Assembly (NCBI GenBank): GCA_964370835.1
Contig: CAYJLO010000005.1
Location: 1-64,000, forward strand
Direction: 5' to 3'
Source of the DNA: CAYJAD01 sp964370835
Lineage (GTDB): Bacteria; Desulfobacterota; Desulfovibrionia; Desulfovibrionales; Desulfovibrionaceae
Length of the DNA: 64,000 bases
The number at the start of each line of letters is the position of its first letter. The stretch's first letter is position 1. Under the pieces are notes generated by a model. The model was not told the DNA's origin. It ran no database searches and saw only the letters and a program-made list of their open reading frames with translations. This document shows, piece by piece, positions 54,513 through 62,939 of this stretch. Both the position numbers and the translations under genes were made by a program.

Positions 54513-56157
54513 CATGTTCGCAAATAGTACAGCAAAAACCGCTAATATGACATCTCCCCAAGTAAAATTGCGGGATGCGCTGTTGGAGGCGCAGGCCATA
54601 ACAAAAGAGCAGTTTCAAGAAGCCATGCAAGTGCAATTGCGTAAAGGCAGCTCCTTGGCTGATACTCTTGTAAGTCTTGGCTATACCACGGAAGATGTGG
54701 TGGCACAGCATATGGCGGAAATTTGGGGGCTTGAATATGTTAATTTGTATGAAACCACCTTTGATAAAAATGCCAAAAGTCTTTTGCCTGAAATGGTGGC
54801 CAAAAAGCATAAGGTGCTCCCCATTAATGGGGGAGAAAGCATACATGTGGCGGCAGACCAGCCTGTTTCTCCGCAAGTTATTAAAGCATTAGAGCGTATT
54901 ACAAAAAAGAAAGTTAAAGTTTCCATTGCGTCACCTCAAAGTCTTTTGGAGTTGCTGGACAGATTGTACGAAATTGACGCTGTCATGGACTTTGCGGATA
55001 AAAGTGCCGTGGAAATTGTGGACGGCTTACTTCTTAAGGCTTTGCGATGCGGCGCTTCCGACATACATATTGAAGCTCTTGAAAATACCATTAAAGTACG
55101 TTTTCGTGTGGATGGTATTTTGCAAGAAATTAGTCAATTTCCGACAGATATGTTGTCTGTGCTTACTTCCAGAATAAAAGTCATGGCAGGGCTGAATATT
55201 GCTGAGCGGCGTAGCCCTCAAGACGGCGCTTTTGTTTATGAAACAAGTGAAGATTCCATTGATTTACGTGTATCCTCTTTACCTTGTATTCATGGCGAAA
55301 AAATCGTTATGCGTATTTTAGCGGGAAAATCTAATCGATTAACCGTGGAGCAAGTGGGGCTATCTGATCGAGACAAGGCATGTTTTGACCAATTAATTCG
55401 TCGACCCCATGGTATTATTCTCATTGTGGGGCCCACCGGTTCTGGAAAGTCCACCACCCTTTGTGCTGCGCTCAATTCCATTAACTCTGTGGATATTAAT
55501 ATTACCACAGTGGAAGATCCCGTGGAATATAAAATCGACGGTATAAATCAAGTGCAAGTGAGTAAGGGAGATAAAGTCACTTTTGCCGCGGCCTTGCGTT
55601 CCATTTTACGTCAAGATCCTGATGTGGTCATGGTGGGGGAAACTCGCGATATGGAAACAGCCTCCATTTCTCTGCGTGCTTCACTGACAGGTCACCTTGT
55701 ATTTACAACTTTACATACCAACGATGCTGCAGGTGCCTTACCACGTTTAGTGGACATGGGGTGTGAGCCTTTTCTTGTGGGGGCTTCAGTGTCCGGCGTA
55801 TTGGCGCAACGGCTTTTGCGCAGACTTTGCCCCAAGTGCAAAGAAGCTTATGAGCCCACTGCTGAACAAGTAGCCGAGCTTGGCATTGAGCCTGAAAATG
55901 TTCTTTCCCCTTGGTATAAACCCAAGGGTTGTCCTGCGTGTTTACATTCTGGTTATAAGGGACGTATTGGCGTTTTTGAATTGTTAGTGGTTGATGAGGC
56001 AGTACGTACGGAAATCCTTAAGGGAAGTAATGCGCGCACGTTAGCCGAAGTGGGCAAGGGCGCTGGCATGACCACTTTGCGTGAGGATGGTATTCGCAAA
56101 CTTCAGATGGGAACGACCTCCATGGAAGAAGTTCTTCGTACGACCATTAAAGGGTAA
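54505..56157 (+). CDS. PilB/GspE-type assembly ATPase
   Basis: A 550-aa ATPase that extends the pilus. N-terminal GspE_N-like domain (residues ~15-150, LRDALLEAQAITKEQFQEAM), then the motor domain: Walker A GPTGSGKST at residue 309, ITTVEDPVEY, RQDPDVVMVGETRD and TGHLVFTTLHTNDA. A zinc-binding tetracysteine is present: CPKC (after RLLRRL) and CPAC before GYKGRIGVFELL. It overlaps pilT by 8 nt. The exact start (ATG 54505, TTG 54502 or ATG 54514) is uncertain because no good ribosome site is visible. Confidence 0.9.
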   Translation: MLNMFANSTAKTANMTSPQVKLRDALLEAQAITKEQFQEAMQVQLRKGSSLADTLVSLGYTTEDVVAQHMAEIWGLEYVNLYETTFDKNAKSLLPEMVAKKHKVLPINGGESIHVAADQPVSPQVIKALERITKKKVKVSIASPQSLLELLDRLYEIDAVMDFADKSAVEIVDGLLLKALRCGASDIHIEALENTIKVRFRVDGILQEISQFPTDMLSVLTSRIKVMAGLNIAERRSPQDGAFVYETSEDSIDLRVSSLPCIHGEKIVMRILAGKSNRLTVEQVGLSDRDKACFDQLIRRPHGIILIVGPTGSGKSTTLCAALNSINSVDINITTVEDPVEYKIDGINQVQVSKGDKVTFAAALRSILRQDPDVVMVGETRDMETASISLRASLTGHLVFTTLHTNDAAGALPRLVDMGCEPFLVGASVSGVLAQRLLRRLCPKCKEAYEPTAEQVAELGIEPENVLSPWYKPKGCPACLHSGYKGRIGVFELLVVDEAVRTEILKGSNARTLAEVGKGAGMTTLREDGIRKLQMGTTSMEEVLRTTIKG

Positions 56158-56159
56158 TT

Positions 56160-57383
56160 ATGCCAGAATTTATTTACACTATCCTATCTCCATCGGGAAA
56201 AGAATCCACTTCCAAGATGACTGCAGTAAGTGAGGCAGAGGTCATTGCTTTTCTTAAAGCTGAGGGGCATTTTTTACTTAAACTAGAGCAGGTTCAAGAA
56301 GGTGTTAAGCGTAAAGGAGAAATCAGTTTAGACGGTTTACGCGCTTCTCTTGATCCGGCAAAGCCCAAGCATCTTCCTTTGCTCTTTCGGCAAGTGGCGG
56401 TGTTGCTTGAATCTGGTGTGAGTATTGTGAGTAGTCTTGCGCTTATGGAAAATCAGTCGGGCCCTTATGGTTTGCGCAAAATGATGCAATCCATCAGAAA
56501 ATCAGTGGAGTCAGGTGAGACTTTATCCGAAAGTTTAGGCGCCTATCCCCAAGTTTTTTCACCTTATATTGTCAATATGGTAGGCGCGGCCGAGCTGTCT
56601 GGTGACATTGAAAATGTTATGGTGCGTATTGCCGACCAATTGGAAATTACGGCGGCCTTTAAAAGACAGCTTATCACTTCCTTGATTTATCCCGGCTTTG
56701 TGCTGGTGGCTGCCGTGGGCGTTATTGCTTTTTTGACTTTGAGCGTTATCCCAAAATTTGCGGCCATGCTTGGAAAGGACAAAGGCTTACCGCCGGTGAC
56801 GCAACTTATTATGGATGTTTCCGGCTGGATGCAAAGCAATTGGCAACTTTTTTTCGGCATTATTTTTGGTGTGATAACCTTGGCTGTACTTTTACGTAAA
56901 ACTCCGGAAGGAAAGCTTTTTATTGATAAACTCCTCTTGCATATTCCTGTGGTTAAGGGCGTTGTGCGTTGTGATGTAGTGGTCACATTCACGCGAAATT
57001 TAGCCATGCTTTTTGCTTCGGGTGTTCCTTTGGTGGAGGCTCTTGGCACAGTGAAAAAGACCATAAGTAATGCCGCTGCGGCGTTGGTGGTGGAAGACAT
57101 GGTGAACAATATTTTAGAAGGGGAGAGTATGTCTACTGTTCTTGCCCAACATGAAAAAATATTTCCCTCCATGGTGTGCGAAATGGTGCGAACGGGTGAA
57201 GAAACAGGGGAAATGGTAAAAGTACTCGAGCTGACCGCTAATATTTATCAAAGCATGTTGGAAACCAATGTGAAGCGTATGAATGCCATGATGGAACCGC
57301 TGATCATTGCTGTTTTGGGCGGCTTGGTGGCACTTGTAATGTACGGTCTTATTGCGGGTATGCTTGCTGTGTACGGTTTGTAA
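56160..57383 (+). CDS. pilC: PilC/GspF inner-membrane platform protein
   Basis: A 407-aa protein with two GspF domains (residues ~70-195 and ~275-395). They share L...RQ(L/V)A.LL.SG and ...VVTFTRNLAMLFASGVPLVEAL motifs, and three membrane helices (residues ~175-200, ~225-245, ~380-400). A small N-terminal domain (FIYTILSPSGKESTS...FLKAEGHFLLKLE) is present as in other members. It is the base on which the ATPase acts. The gene starts two bases after the PilB stop. Confidence 0.92.
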   Translation: MPEFIYTILSPSGKESTSKMTAVSEAEVIAFLKAEGHFLLKLEQVQEGVKRKGEISLDGLRASLDPAKPKHLPLLFRQVAVLLESGVSIVSSLALMENQSGPYGLRKMMQSIRKSVESGETLSESLGAYPQVFSPYIVNMVGAAELSGDIENVMVRIADQLEITAAFKRQLITSLIYPGFVLVAAVGVIAFLTLSVIPKFAAMLGKDKGLPPVTQLIMDVSGWMQSNWQLFFGIIFGVITLAVLLRKTPEGKLFIDKLLLHIPVVKGVVRCDVVVTFTRNLAMLFASGVPLVEALGTVKKTISNAAAALVVEDMVNNILEGESMSTVLAQHEKIFPSMVCEMVRTGEETGEMVKVLELTANIYQSMLETNVKRMNAMMEPLIIAVLGGLVALVMYGLIAGMLAVYGL

Positions 57384-57409
57384 TATTAAGAGAATGTAAA
57401 GGAATAATT

Positions 57410-58468
57410 ATGAAAAAAATACATACAATGAAAAAATACGCGTCTATCTTACTTGCCATGCTTTTTTTGGCTCCTTCTGCAGCTTGGGCGCAAGGTGAAA
57501 CACAAGCTCCTACCGCACCATCTGTTCCTACAGATGAAGAAATTATGGCAAAGCAAGACGGTTCGGCGCTTATTTCTGTTAATGGTGTAGATGTGCCTAA
57601 GTGGATGTTTGATAATGCTTTACGTGATGATTTGAGAAAAGTTCAGAAAGATAAAACACAAATTGTGGATGAAAATGCTGTAAAAAAAGGCGTAGTACAA
57701 AATTTAATCGATATGGAGTTGCTGCACCAAGAGTCTCAACGTCAAGGTTTGGAGGTCAATGAGGCAGGTGGGCATTTAAGAAGTGCCATCATGGGTGCGC
57801 GCTACAGAAATAAACCGGACGAATTTCAAAGAGTACTTGCCGCTGCTGGCATGACCATAAAGCAATACGGAATTATTTGGCAACAGCAAGCTTCTGTGAA
57901 TCAATTATTGACCGCAAAAATTTTGAATAAAATCCAAGTACAAGAAGAAGAAATTGCGGCGCGGTATGAAAAAGATAAGCATATGTTTACGCGTAAACCT
58001 CAAATTCAAGCTTCGCATATTTTAATTATGGTGGAAAAAGGCGCCACTGCTGAGAAAAAAGCTGAAGCTCGCAAGAAGATAGAAGAACTACATAAGCTTG
58101 TCACGGGCGGGGCAGATTTTGCAGCCACTGCCAAAGAGCATAGCCATGATGGAACTGCAAAAATTGGCGGAAATTTGGGCTATTTTAGCAGGGAAGAAAT
58201 GGTAAAGCCCTTTGCAACAGCTGCTTTTGCTCTCAAAAATGGTGCCATTAGTGACGTGGTGGAAACTTCCTTTGGATATCATATTATTAAGAAAACAGGC
58301 GAGCAAGATGCAGTGCCAAGTATTGATGAAATGCGTGTCAGTTTAACGAATACCATCAAAAATGAAAAGGGTAAGGCGGCCTTTGAGGCATTTAAAGCAG
58401 AGCTTGCGCAAAAGGCAGATATTAAAATCAACGATGCTGCCTTGGAGGGCATATACCATGCGAGGTGA
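57410..58468 (+). CDS. Parvulin-type periplasmic peptidyl-prolyl isomerase
   Basis: A 352-aa SurA/PrsA-like foldase. Signal peptide ends at WA before QGETQ. A SurA-N-like helical chaperone domain (residues ~45-180) is followed by one parvulin domain (residues ~195-290): IQASHILIMVEK, FAATAKEHSHD, GNLGYFSREEMVKPF, SFGYHIIKK. It catalyses proline isomerisation and assists folding in the periplasm. AAAGGA precedes the ATG. It lies inside the pilus operon and overlaps the next gene by 11 nt, so it probably serves the pilins or secretin. Confidence 0.88.
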   Translation: MKKIHTMKKYASILLAMLFLAPSAAWAQGETQAPTAPSVPTDEEIMAKQDGSALISVNGVDVPKWMFDNALRDDLRKVQKDKTQIVDENAVKKGVVQNLIDMELLHQESQRQGLEVNEAGGHLRSAIMGARYRNKPDEFQRVLAAAGMTIKQYGIIWQQQASVNQLLTAKILNKIQVQEEEIAARYEKDKHMFTRKPQIQASHILIMVEKGATAEKKAEARKKIEELHKLVTGGADFAATAKEHSHDGTAKIGGNLGYFSREEMVKPFATAAFALKNGAISDVVETSFGYHIIKKTGEQDAVPSIDEMRVSLTNTIKNEKGKAAFEAFKAELAQKADIKINDAALEGIYHAR

Positions 58469-60410
58469 TAAAGGTTTGACCCTTATGGAGCTTTTGGTAG
58501 TTATTTCCATATTGGGTCTGCTCGTAACGGTGATGCTCCCTTTTCAAGGGCGTATGTCCGACAATGCCAAGAGGGAAGAAACCATTCAACTTCTTGAGTC
58601 CATTCGCTTTGGTTTGTTAGGGGCGGAAAATGCCTATGATGCCAATGGTAATCGTGTGCTTGGTGGCTATGTGGGTGATTATGGCACTTTGCCTGATTTT
58701 GTGGTGCATGAGTGGGATACGGCAAGCAATTATTTGGTAATACCTGAAGATTCAAGTACTCCAGATGCGCCTACCATTTTAGATTGGGCAGATGTAAACA
58801 AGCAGAATTATCATGACGCAAGCATCATGCCTCTTGGTCTTTGGACAAATACCATAAGGGTTGACGATGGTTCGTCAACTGGCATTATTCATAATTTCAT
58901 GCCCCATGCAGATTGGAATGGGCCTTATGTGGTTGTCCCTCGTGATGACTTTTCCGGTGATGATGATTTGTATCCCTATACAGCTCCCAGCGGAAGCCCT
59001 AGCGTTCACAATGATGAATCACGGAATTTCTTATTGCGCCAAGGTGAGGGAAGATTCACTGACGGTTGGGGCTCTGCCATACACATTTATTTTGATGGTA
59101 ATAAAAATTTGTATTTTGTTAGTGCAGGGTCGGATAGAAGGATAACTTTTGGCGATGAGTCCTCTGTTGCTAAACCGAATTTTGGTCCGGCTGATTCCTC
59201 CTTGCCCCATAATGAGGATAATCTTGTTTTGATGATTTCCCATGAACAATGGAACTTGGAAGATCAAAAAATTGCCACAACAAAAATGCAACTTAAGGAT
59301 TTAAGAACAGCCATCCTTGGCTACCGTGGGTCTGTCACCGATGGAGTACAGCAACCCAATGGCTTCATCGCTGATATGGGCAGTATGGAACTGCTGACAG
59401 GGTCTTATGTACATGATGGGACAAATGCGTATAAATGCATAGAAAGTCATATTTCCACTGGTGCTTCTTTTTCTGTTGATAGTAGTTGGGTAGCTATCAC
59501 CGGTGGTGCTACCGGTAAAACCTTGGCAGATTATCCCTCGGTGACTGCATGGGCTACAAATCGCCACTATATAGGGGCGCAACCGCAATTATTATTTTCC
59601 AATGCTGCCTATGTGAGAGATGGGGGGACATATTATCGTTATATTCATGAAACTCCCAGTGGGCAATCTACGGGAACAACAACACATTGGCTGGAAGATA
59701 CCACCTTTGATGGGCATGTGTGGGGGGTGCAAGAGTACTCTGGCTTAAGAACATATTCTCGAAGCAGTAAGGATGTATGGAAGTATTATTCCAATGTGGG
59801 CTTTGGAGTGGGCTGGCGTGGTCCTTATATATCAGGGCGTGAAGCACCCCTTACCGATGCCTTTGGGGGAGAAATCCGTTTCGATTTAGACACAAATGGC
59901 AATGTGATTTTACAAAGTGCGGGGCCGGATAAGGATTATACTACCATTACAGATAATATCGTGGAAACCATATACCGCTCCGATTTTGAAATTTCTGTAA
60001 CGGTTCTTGTGAAACCTCGTACAGCAACTCCGCCTGTAGCCATGAATGAAAATGATTGTGTGTCCATGTATACAGCTTTTAATGGCGAACTCGCTTATTT
60101 CAACGTGCAGCAAACTTCTTTGAGCGGTACCGACGGGGAGTTCTTGTTTACAAAAGACGGAGAAGCGACTGTTATTCCTACCCCCATATCTGATGGCACA
60201 GTTGTTAAAAATGCTATACCTCTCACCACGCTTTCTCCCATTGTTCCTGCAGAATGGTATGATAAAGCGGGGGGCGGAGGCGTAAGACTTCCCATAGGTA
60301 GTGCTTTGGCAGTCTTTAGAGAAAATACGACGTATACCTCCCCCGATGGGTATCAGGAAACTTTTATTCTCCATCCGCGAACGGCTCCCACATTGACTCT
60401 TGGGGACTAA
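58458..60410 (+). CDS. Very large duplicated prepilin, candidate tip adhesin
   Basis: A 650-aa class III-like prepilin. The short leader MRGDKG is cleaved before LTLMELLVVISILGLLVTVMLP, Glu at +5. Normal minor pilins have 130-250 residues; this protein has a tandem globular part. Copy A (residues ~38-232) and copy B (residues ~268-500) share LL..IR..LLG/DLRTAILG, GDYGTLPDF/ADMGSMELL, DWNGPYV/GWRGPYI and DGWGSAIHIYFDGN..VSAGSD/DAFGGEIRFDLDTN..QSAGPD. Copy B carries two inserts of the form Y-x-x-G-x-x-Y-(x)-x-x-x-H-x(8-12)-W (near 59400-59500 and 59600-59700), resembling CBM5/12-type modules. A beta-rich tail of ~150 residues follows. I infer a pilus tip or adhesion function. The start overlaps the isomerase gene. 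Confidence 0.82.
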   Translation: MRGDKGLTLMELLVVISILGLLVTVMLPFQGRMSDNAKREETIQLLESIRFGLLGAENAYDANGNRVLGGYVGDYGTLPDFVVHEWDTASNYLVIPEDSSTPDAPTILDWADVNKQNYHDASIMPLGLWTNTIRVDDGSSTGIIHNFMPHADWNGPYVVVPRDDFSGDDDLYPYTAPSGSPSVHNDESRNFLLRQGEGRFTDGWGSAIHIYFDGNKNLYFVSAGSDRRITFGDESSVAKPNFGPADSSLPHNEDNLVLMISHEQWNLEDQKIATTKMQLKDLRTAILGYRGSVTDGVQQPNGFIADMGSMELLTGSYVHDGTNAYKCIESHISTGASFSVDSSWVAITGGATGKTLADYPSVTAWATNRHYIGAQPQLLFSNAAYVRDGGTYYRYIHETPSGQSTGTTTHWLEDTTFDGHVWGVQEYSGLRTYSRSSKDVWKYYSNVGFGVGWRGPYISGREAPLTDAFGGEIRFDLDTNGNVILQSAGPDKDYTTITDNIVETIYRSDFEISVTVLVKPRTATPPVAMNENDCVSMYTAFNGELAYFNVQQTSLSGTDGEFLFTKDGEATVIPTPISDGTVVKNAIPLTTLSPIVPAEWYDKAGGGGVRLPIGSALAVFRENTTYTSPDGYQETFILHPRTAPTLTLGD

Positions 60411-60468
60411 ATAGAAAGACAAATGCGTACATATTATGAATAACCTCTTACAGTAAAGGTCTAGTATC

Positions 60469-60972
60469 ATGAAAAATTTTATGATGATTTTACTTGCGCT
60501 TTGCGTGTTTATGGGAACAGCTTTGCCAAGTCATGCCCATAATCGTGCCGGTTTAATTAAAATTGCCCTCGATGCTGATACGTTAAATGAAAATCATGTT
60601 GCGTACTATTTTGAAGCTAAAGTGGCTGCGCGGCAAGATGAAGAAGGTAACGTTAACAGATTTTTTGTGTGGAGTTTTGATAAAATCGACACATTAGGTG
60701 ATAAAGCCAATATTGAAGTGACTATTATTGATCAAAGGAAGAATGAAAAATCTAAGGAAACTTTTTATTTAGCGCGTAATGCTGACGATTCATGGAACCA
60801 TGTGGACGCTGAAGGAAAGGTTATTACAGCAAGCATATATACCATGGTAGAGCCTACAGACTACACCGTATATTATCAATTGGGTGGTCTTGTGCTGGTC
60901 ATGTGCGCGCTGGGTGTTGTGTTGCTCTTCATGATTCGAGCCCGTAAGAAAAAACAAAGCGAGAAAGCATAA
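60469..60972 (+). CDS. Bitopic membrane protein of unknown function
   Basis: A 167-aa protein with a signal peptide (cleavage near SHA, before HNRAGL), a periplasmic domain of ~105 residues with strand-rich sequence (FFVWSFDKID, KANIEVTIID, KETFYLARN), one membrane helix (residues ~137-157) and a short basic cytoplasmic tail (RARKKKQSEK). It lies between the large prepilin and the prepilin peptidase with no recognised family. It may be an accessory pilus protein; function unknown. Confidence 0.72.
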   Translation: MKNFMMILLALCVFMGTALPSHAHNRAGLIKIALDADTLNENHVAYYFEAKVAARQDEEGNVNRFFVWSFDKIDTLGDKANIEVTIIDQRKNEKSKETFYLARNADDSWNHVDAEGKVITASIYTMVEPTDYTVYYQLGGLVLVMCALGVVLLFMIRARKKKQSEKA

Positions 60973-60999
60973 TAAGACATATTCGCCCTGTGCGGTAAT

Positions 61000-61029
61000 T
61001 TGACAGATTTTAAGAGGATGTACTCCATA
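61000..61029 (+). promoter_or_regulatory. Possible internal promoter before the prepilin peptidase gene
   Basis: TTGACA (61000-61005), 18-bp spacer, TCCATA (61024-61029). The -35 is perfect and the -10 is weak. The ~190-bp gap here is the largest inside the cluster, so a secondary promoter is plausible. Confidence 0.28.
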
Positions 61030-61165
61030 TTTTTCTACGCTTTTTTTATGGGGTATATACGCATTATCAAAATAAAAAGCGTTTGTACTTTCACTATAAC
61101 TTATGCAATGTGTTGCTGCTATGCTCCTTGCAAGGGCTGGTAAGAATGCCTTGCTATGGCACACC

Positions 61166-61924
61166 ATGACTGAATTTACACTATATTTTACCCTAACTCT
61201 TCTTTTGGGGTTGGCTCTTGGTAGTTTTTGCGGCAGTGCCAGTTATCGTATTGCCCATGAATGGTCTTTATTCACCCCTTCAGGTTCACATTGCCCCGAC
61301 TGTGGCAAGCGCCTTGGATGGAAAGAAAATATACCTCTTGTCAGCTTTATTCTTCAAAGAGGACGTTGCAGAGGGTGTGACGCCAAGCTTTCTTATTTGT
61401 ATCCCATTGCGGAATTGAGCTTTGCTTGTTGGTCAGTGTTGCTCTTTTTGCGTTATGGCATATCGGAAGAATATGGGGTGTTTATGGGCATAGGGCTTAT
61501 TTTTTTACTCATTGCCTTGGTAGACCTTGAAGCTTTTTTTATTCCTGACCTATTGGTGCTTGTGGGTGCGGTCTTAGCTGGTGCGGCTTCTTTCTTTGGT
61601 ATCGGTGTGCCCTTTCGCGATGCCCTCATGGCCGCTGTCATAGGCACTGTCATCATGCAAGGCATTCGATGGGGCTATCAATTTGTCCGTAAGCAAGAAG
61701 GTATGGGCTTTGGCGATGTAAAACTCATGTTTTTGCTGGGCTTGTGCTCAGGAACTCTAGGCTTGCCCCATGTGTTTTTATTGTCTTCTGTATTGGCTTT
61801 GCTGTGCACAGTCATAGCGCACTGGAAAAATGTACATAAAGAAACAAAACTTCCTTTCGGCCCTTATCTTTGTGCGGGATGCGCTTTGTATATGCTTTTT
61901 GGCGAGGGCTTGTTCATATGCTAG
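61166..61924 (+). CDS. pilD: Prepilin peptidase/N-methyltransferase (PilD/GspO)
   Basis: A 252-aa polytopic inner-membrane aspartyl protease that removes prepilin leaders and N-methylates the new end. The cytoplasmic loop has two zinc-binding pairs, CPDC and CRGC, around WKENIPLVSFI. The catalytic aspartates lie in ALVDLEAFFIPD and in GMGFGDVKLMFLLG. The start at 61166 (MTEFTLYF) leaves a normal first helix; longer in-frame starts add an unlikely N-terminal segment and ribosome sites are poor. Substrates probably include both prepilins in this cluster. Confidence 0.9.
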   Translation: MTEFTLYFTLTLLLGLALGSFCGSASYRIAHEWSLFTPSGSHCPDCGKRLGWKENIPLVSFILQRGRCRGCDAKLSYLYPIAELSFACWSVLLFLRYGISEEYGVFMGIGLIFLLIALVDLEAFFIPDLLVLVGAVLAGAASFFGIGVPFRDALMAAVIGTVIMQGIRWGYQFVRKQEGMGFGDVKLMFLLGLCSGTLGLPHVFLLSSVLALLCTVIAHWKNVHKETKLPFGPYLCAGCALYMLFGEGLFIC

Positions 61925-61943
61925 TTGAGGTGAGGGCATAGCC

Positions 61944-62849
61944 ATGGTGCAAGGCATGTGGAGAAAAGGAATGCTGTTTATATGGTGCGTGGCTGCTTTC
62001 TTTTGCCCTTTAGAAGCTAAGGGCACTGACACCGAGCAAACACAGCACTTACTTCGTGAAGCTGAGTCTTTTTTGAAAATAGGCTATATCTTGCAAAAAA
62101 ATGGCCTTGCAGAAAAAGCACTTCTCGCTTTTCAAAAAAGCCATGCGCTCTTACTTCAGGCCAGTGAACAAGGGGATAAGCATGCAAAAGAGCAGCTTAA
62201 AACCCTTTTAAAAATCTATGATGCTAAATTTTCTGTACCCAAAGTGACTGCTGCAGGTTCACTTATGGCCGATAGTCGATGGCGTAAAAGTTCTTTGCCA
62301 AGTACTGTGCAAGCAAAGCAGGTGAACTCACAGATACAGCGTTTGCTGACAAAGAATAGAAATTTTTTGGAGACAAGTTTTCGCAAATCTAAGCCTTTTA
62401 TTCCCATGATTAGGAAGGAATTTTCTCATCACGGACTTCCCTTGGAGCTTGCTTATTTGGCGCTCATAGAAAGTGGTTTTGACACAAAAGTTCTTTCGCA
62501 TGCCGGAGCTCGGGGCATGTGGCAATTTATGCCGGAAACAGCCAGACAGTACGGGCTTGTGGTTTCGCCTACGCATGATGAAAGGCTTGATCCCATTAAA
62601 TCCACGAAGGCCGCGGCCATGTATCTTAAAAAATTACATAATCAATTTAAAGATTGGCCTTTGGCACTGGCTGCATACAATTGTGGTGAATACCGTGTGA
62701 GCAAAGCCATGCAAAAACATAATGCTAAAAATTTTTGGCAATTATTACAGCATAATGCATTACCAAAGGAAACACAAAAATATGTTCCCAGTGTTCTAGC
62801 TGCGGCCATCATTTCACAAAATATTCATAAATATGGCCTGACTCCTTAG
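61944..62849 (+). CDS. Lytic transglycosylase (SLT/MltD-like)
   Basis: A 301-aa murein lyase. The signal peptide (residues ~1-26, LFIWCVAAFFC) is followed by a helical region with TPR-like character (residues ~35-95), then an SLT domain (residues ~155-295). It has IESGFDTKVLSHAGARGMWQ with catalytic Glu176, FMPETARQYGL, and AALAYN-like LALAAYNCGEYRV. It cleaves peptidoglycan to open gaps for envelope machines. Being directly after the prepilin peptidase (19 nt), it may open a path for the pilus, or act in general wall turnover. A C-terminal LysM domain as in MltD is absent. Confidence 0.88.
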   Translation: MVQGMWRKGMLFIWCVAAFFCPLEAKGTDTEQTQHLLREAESFLKIGYILQKNGLAEKALLAFQKSHALLLQASEQGDKHAKEQLKTLLKIYDAKFSVPKVTAAGSLMADSRWRKSSLPSTVQAKQVNSQIQRLLTKNRNFLETSFRKSKPFIPMIRKEFSHHGLPLELAYLALIESGFDTKVLSHAGARGMWQFMPETARQYGLVVSPTHDERLDPIKSTKAAAMYLKKLHNQFKDWPLALAAYNCGEYRVSKAMQKHNAKNFWQLLQHNALPKETQKYVPSVLAAAIISQNIHKYGLTP

Positions 62850-62939
62850 TTGAGTAGGGCCTAAAAACCAAAACTTAATTTTCATTTATTTCGCGCAAAT
62901 GTACTGTGCAGATGACATATAGGTCGTGAAGGAGTAGGT

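Noticed and set aside
58362..58457. Longer N-terminus of the large prepilin
   Set aside because: It would add 32 residues overlapping the isomerase gene. The ATG at 58458 gives a normal short prepilin leader ending in Gly before LTLME.
47139..61924. Classifying the pilus locus as a type II secretion system
   Set aside because: A PilT-like ATPase is present, while GspC/G/H/I/J/K-type pseudopilins are not. The evidence fits a retractable pilus better, although the PilM-PilN fusion is GspL-like.
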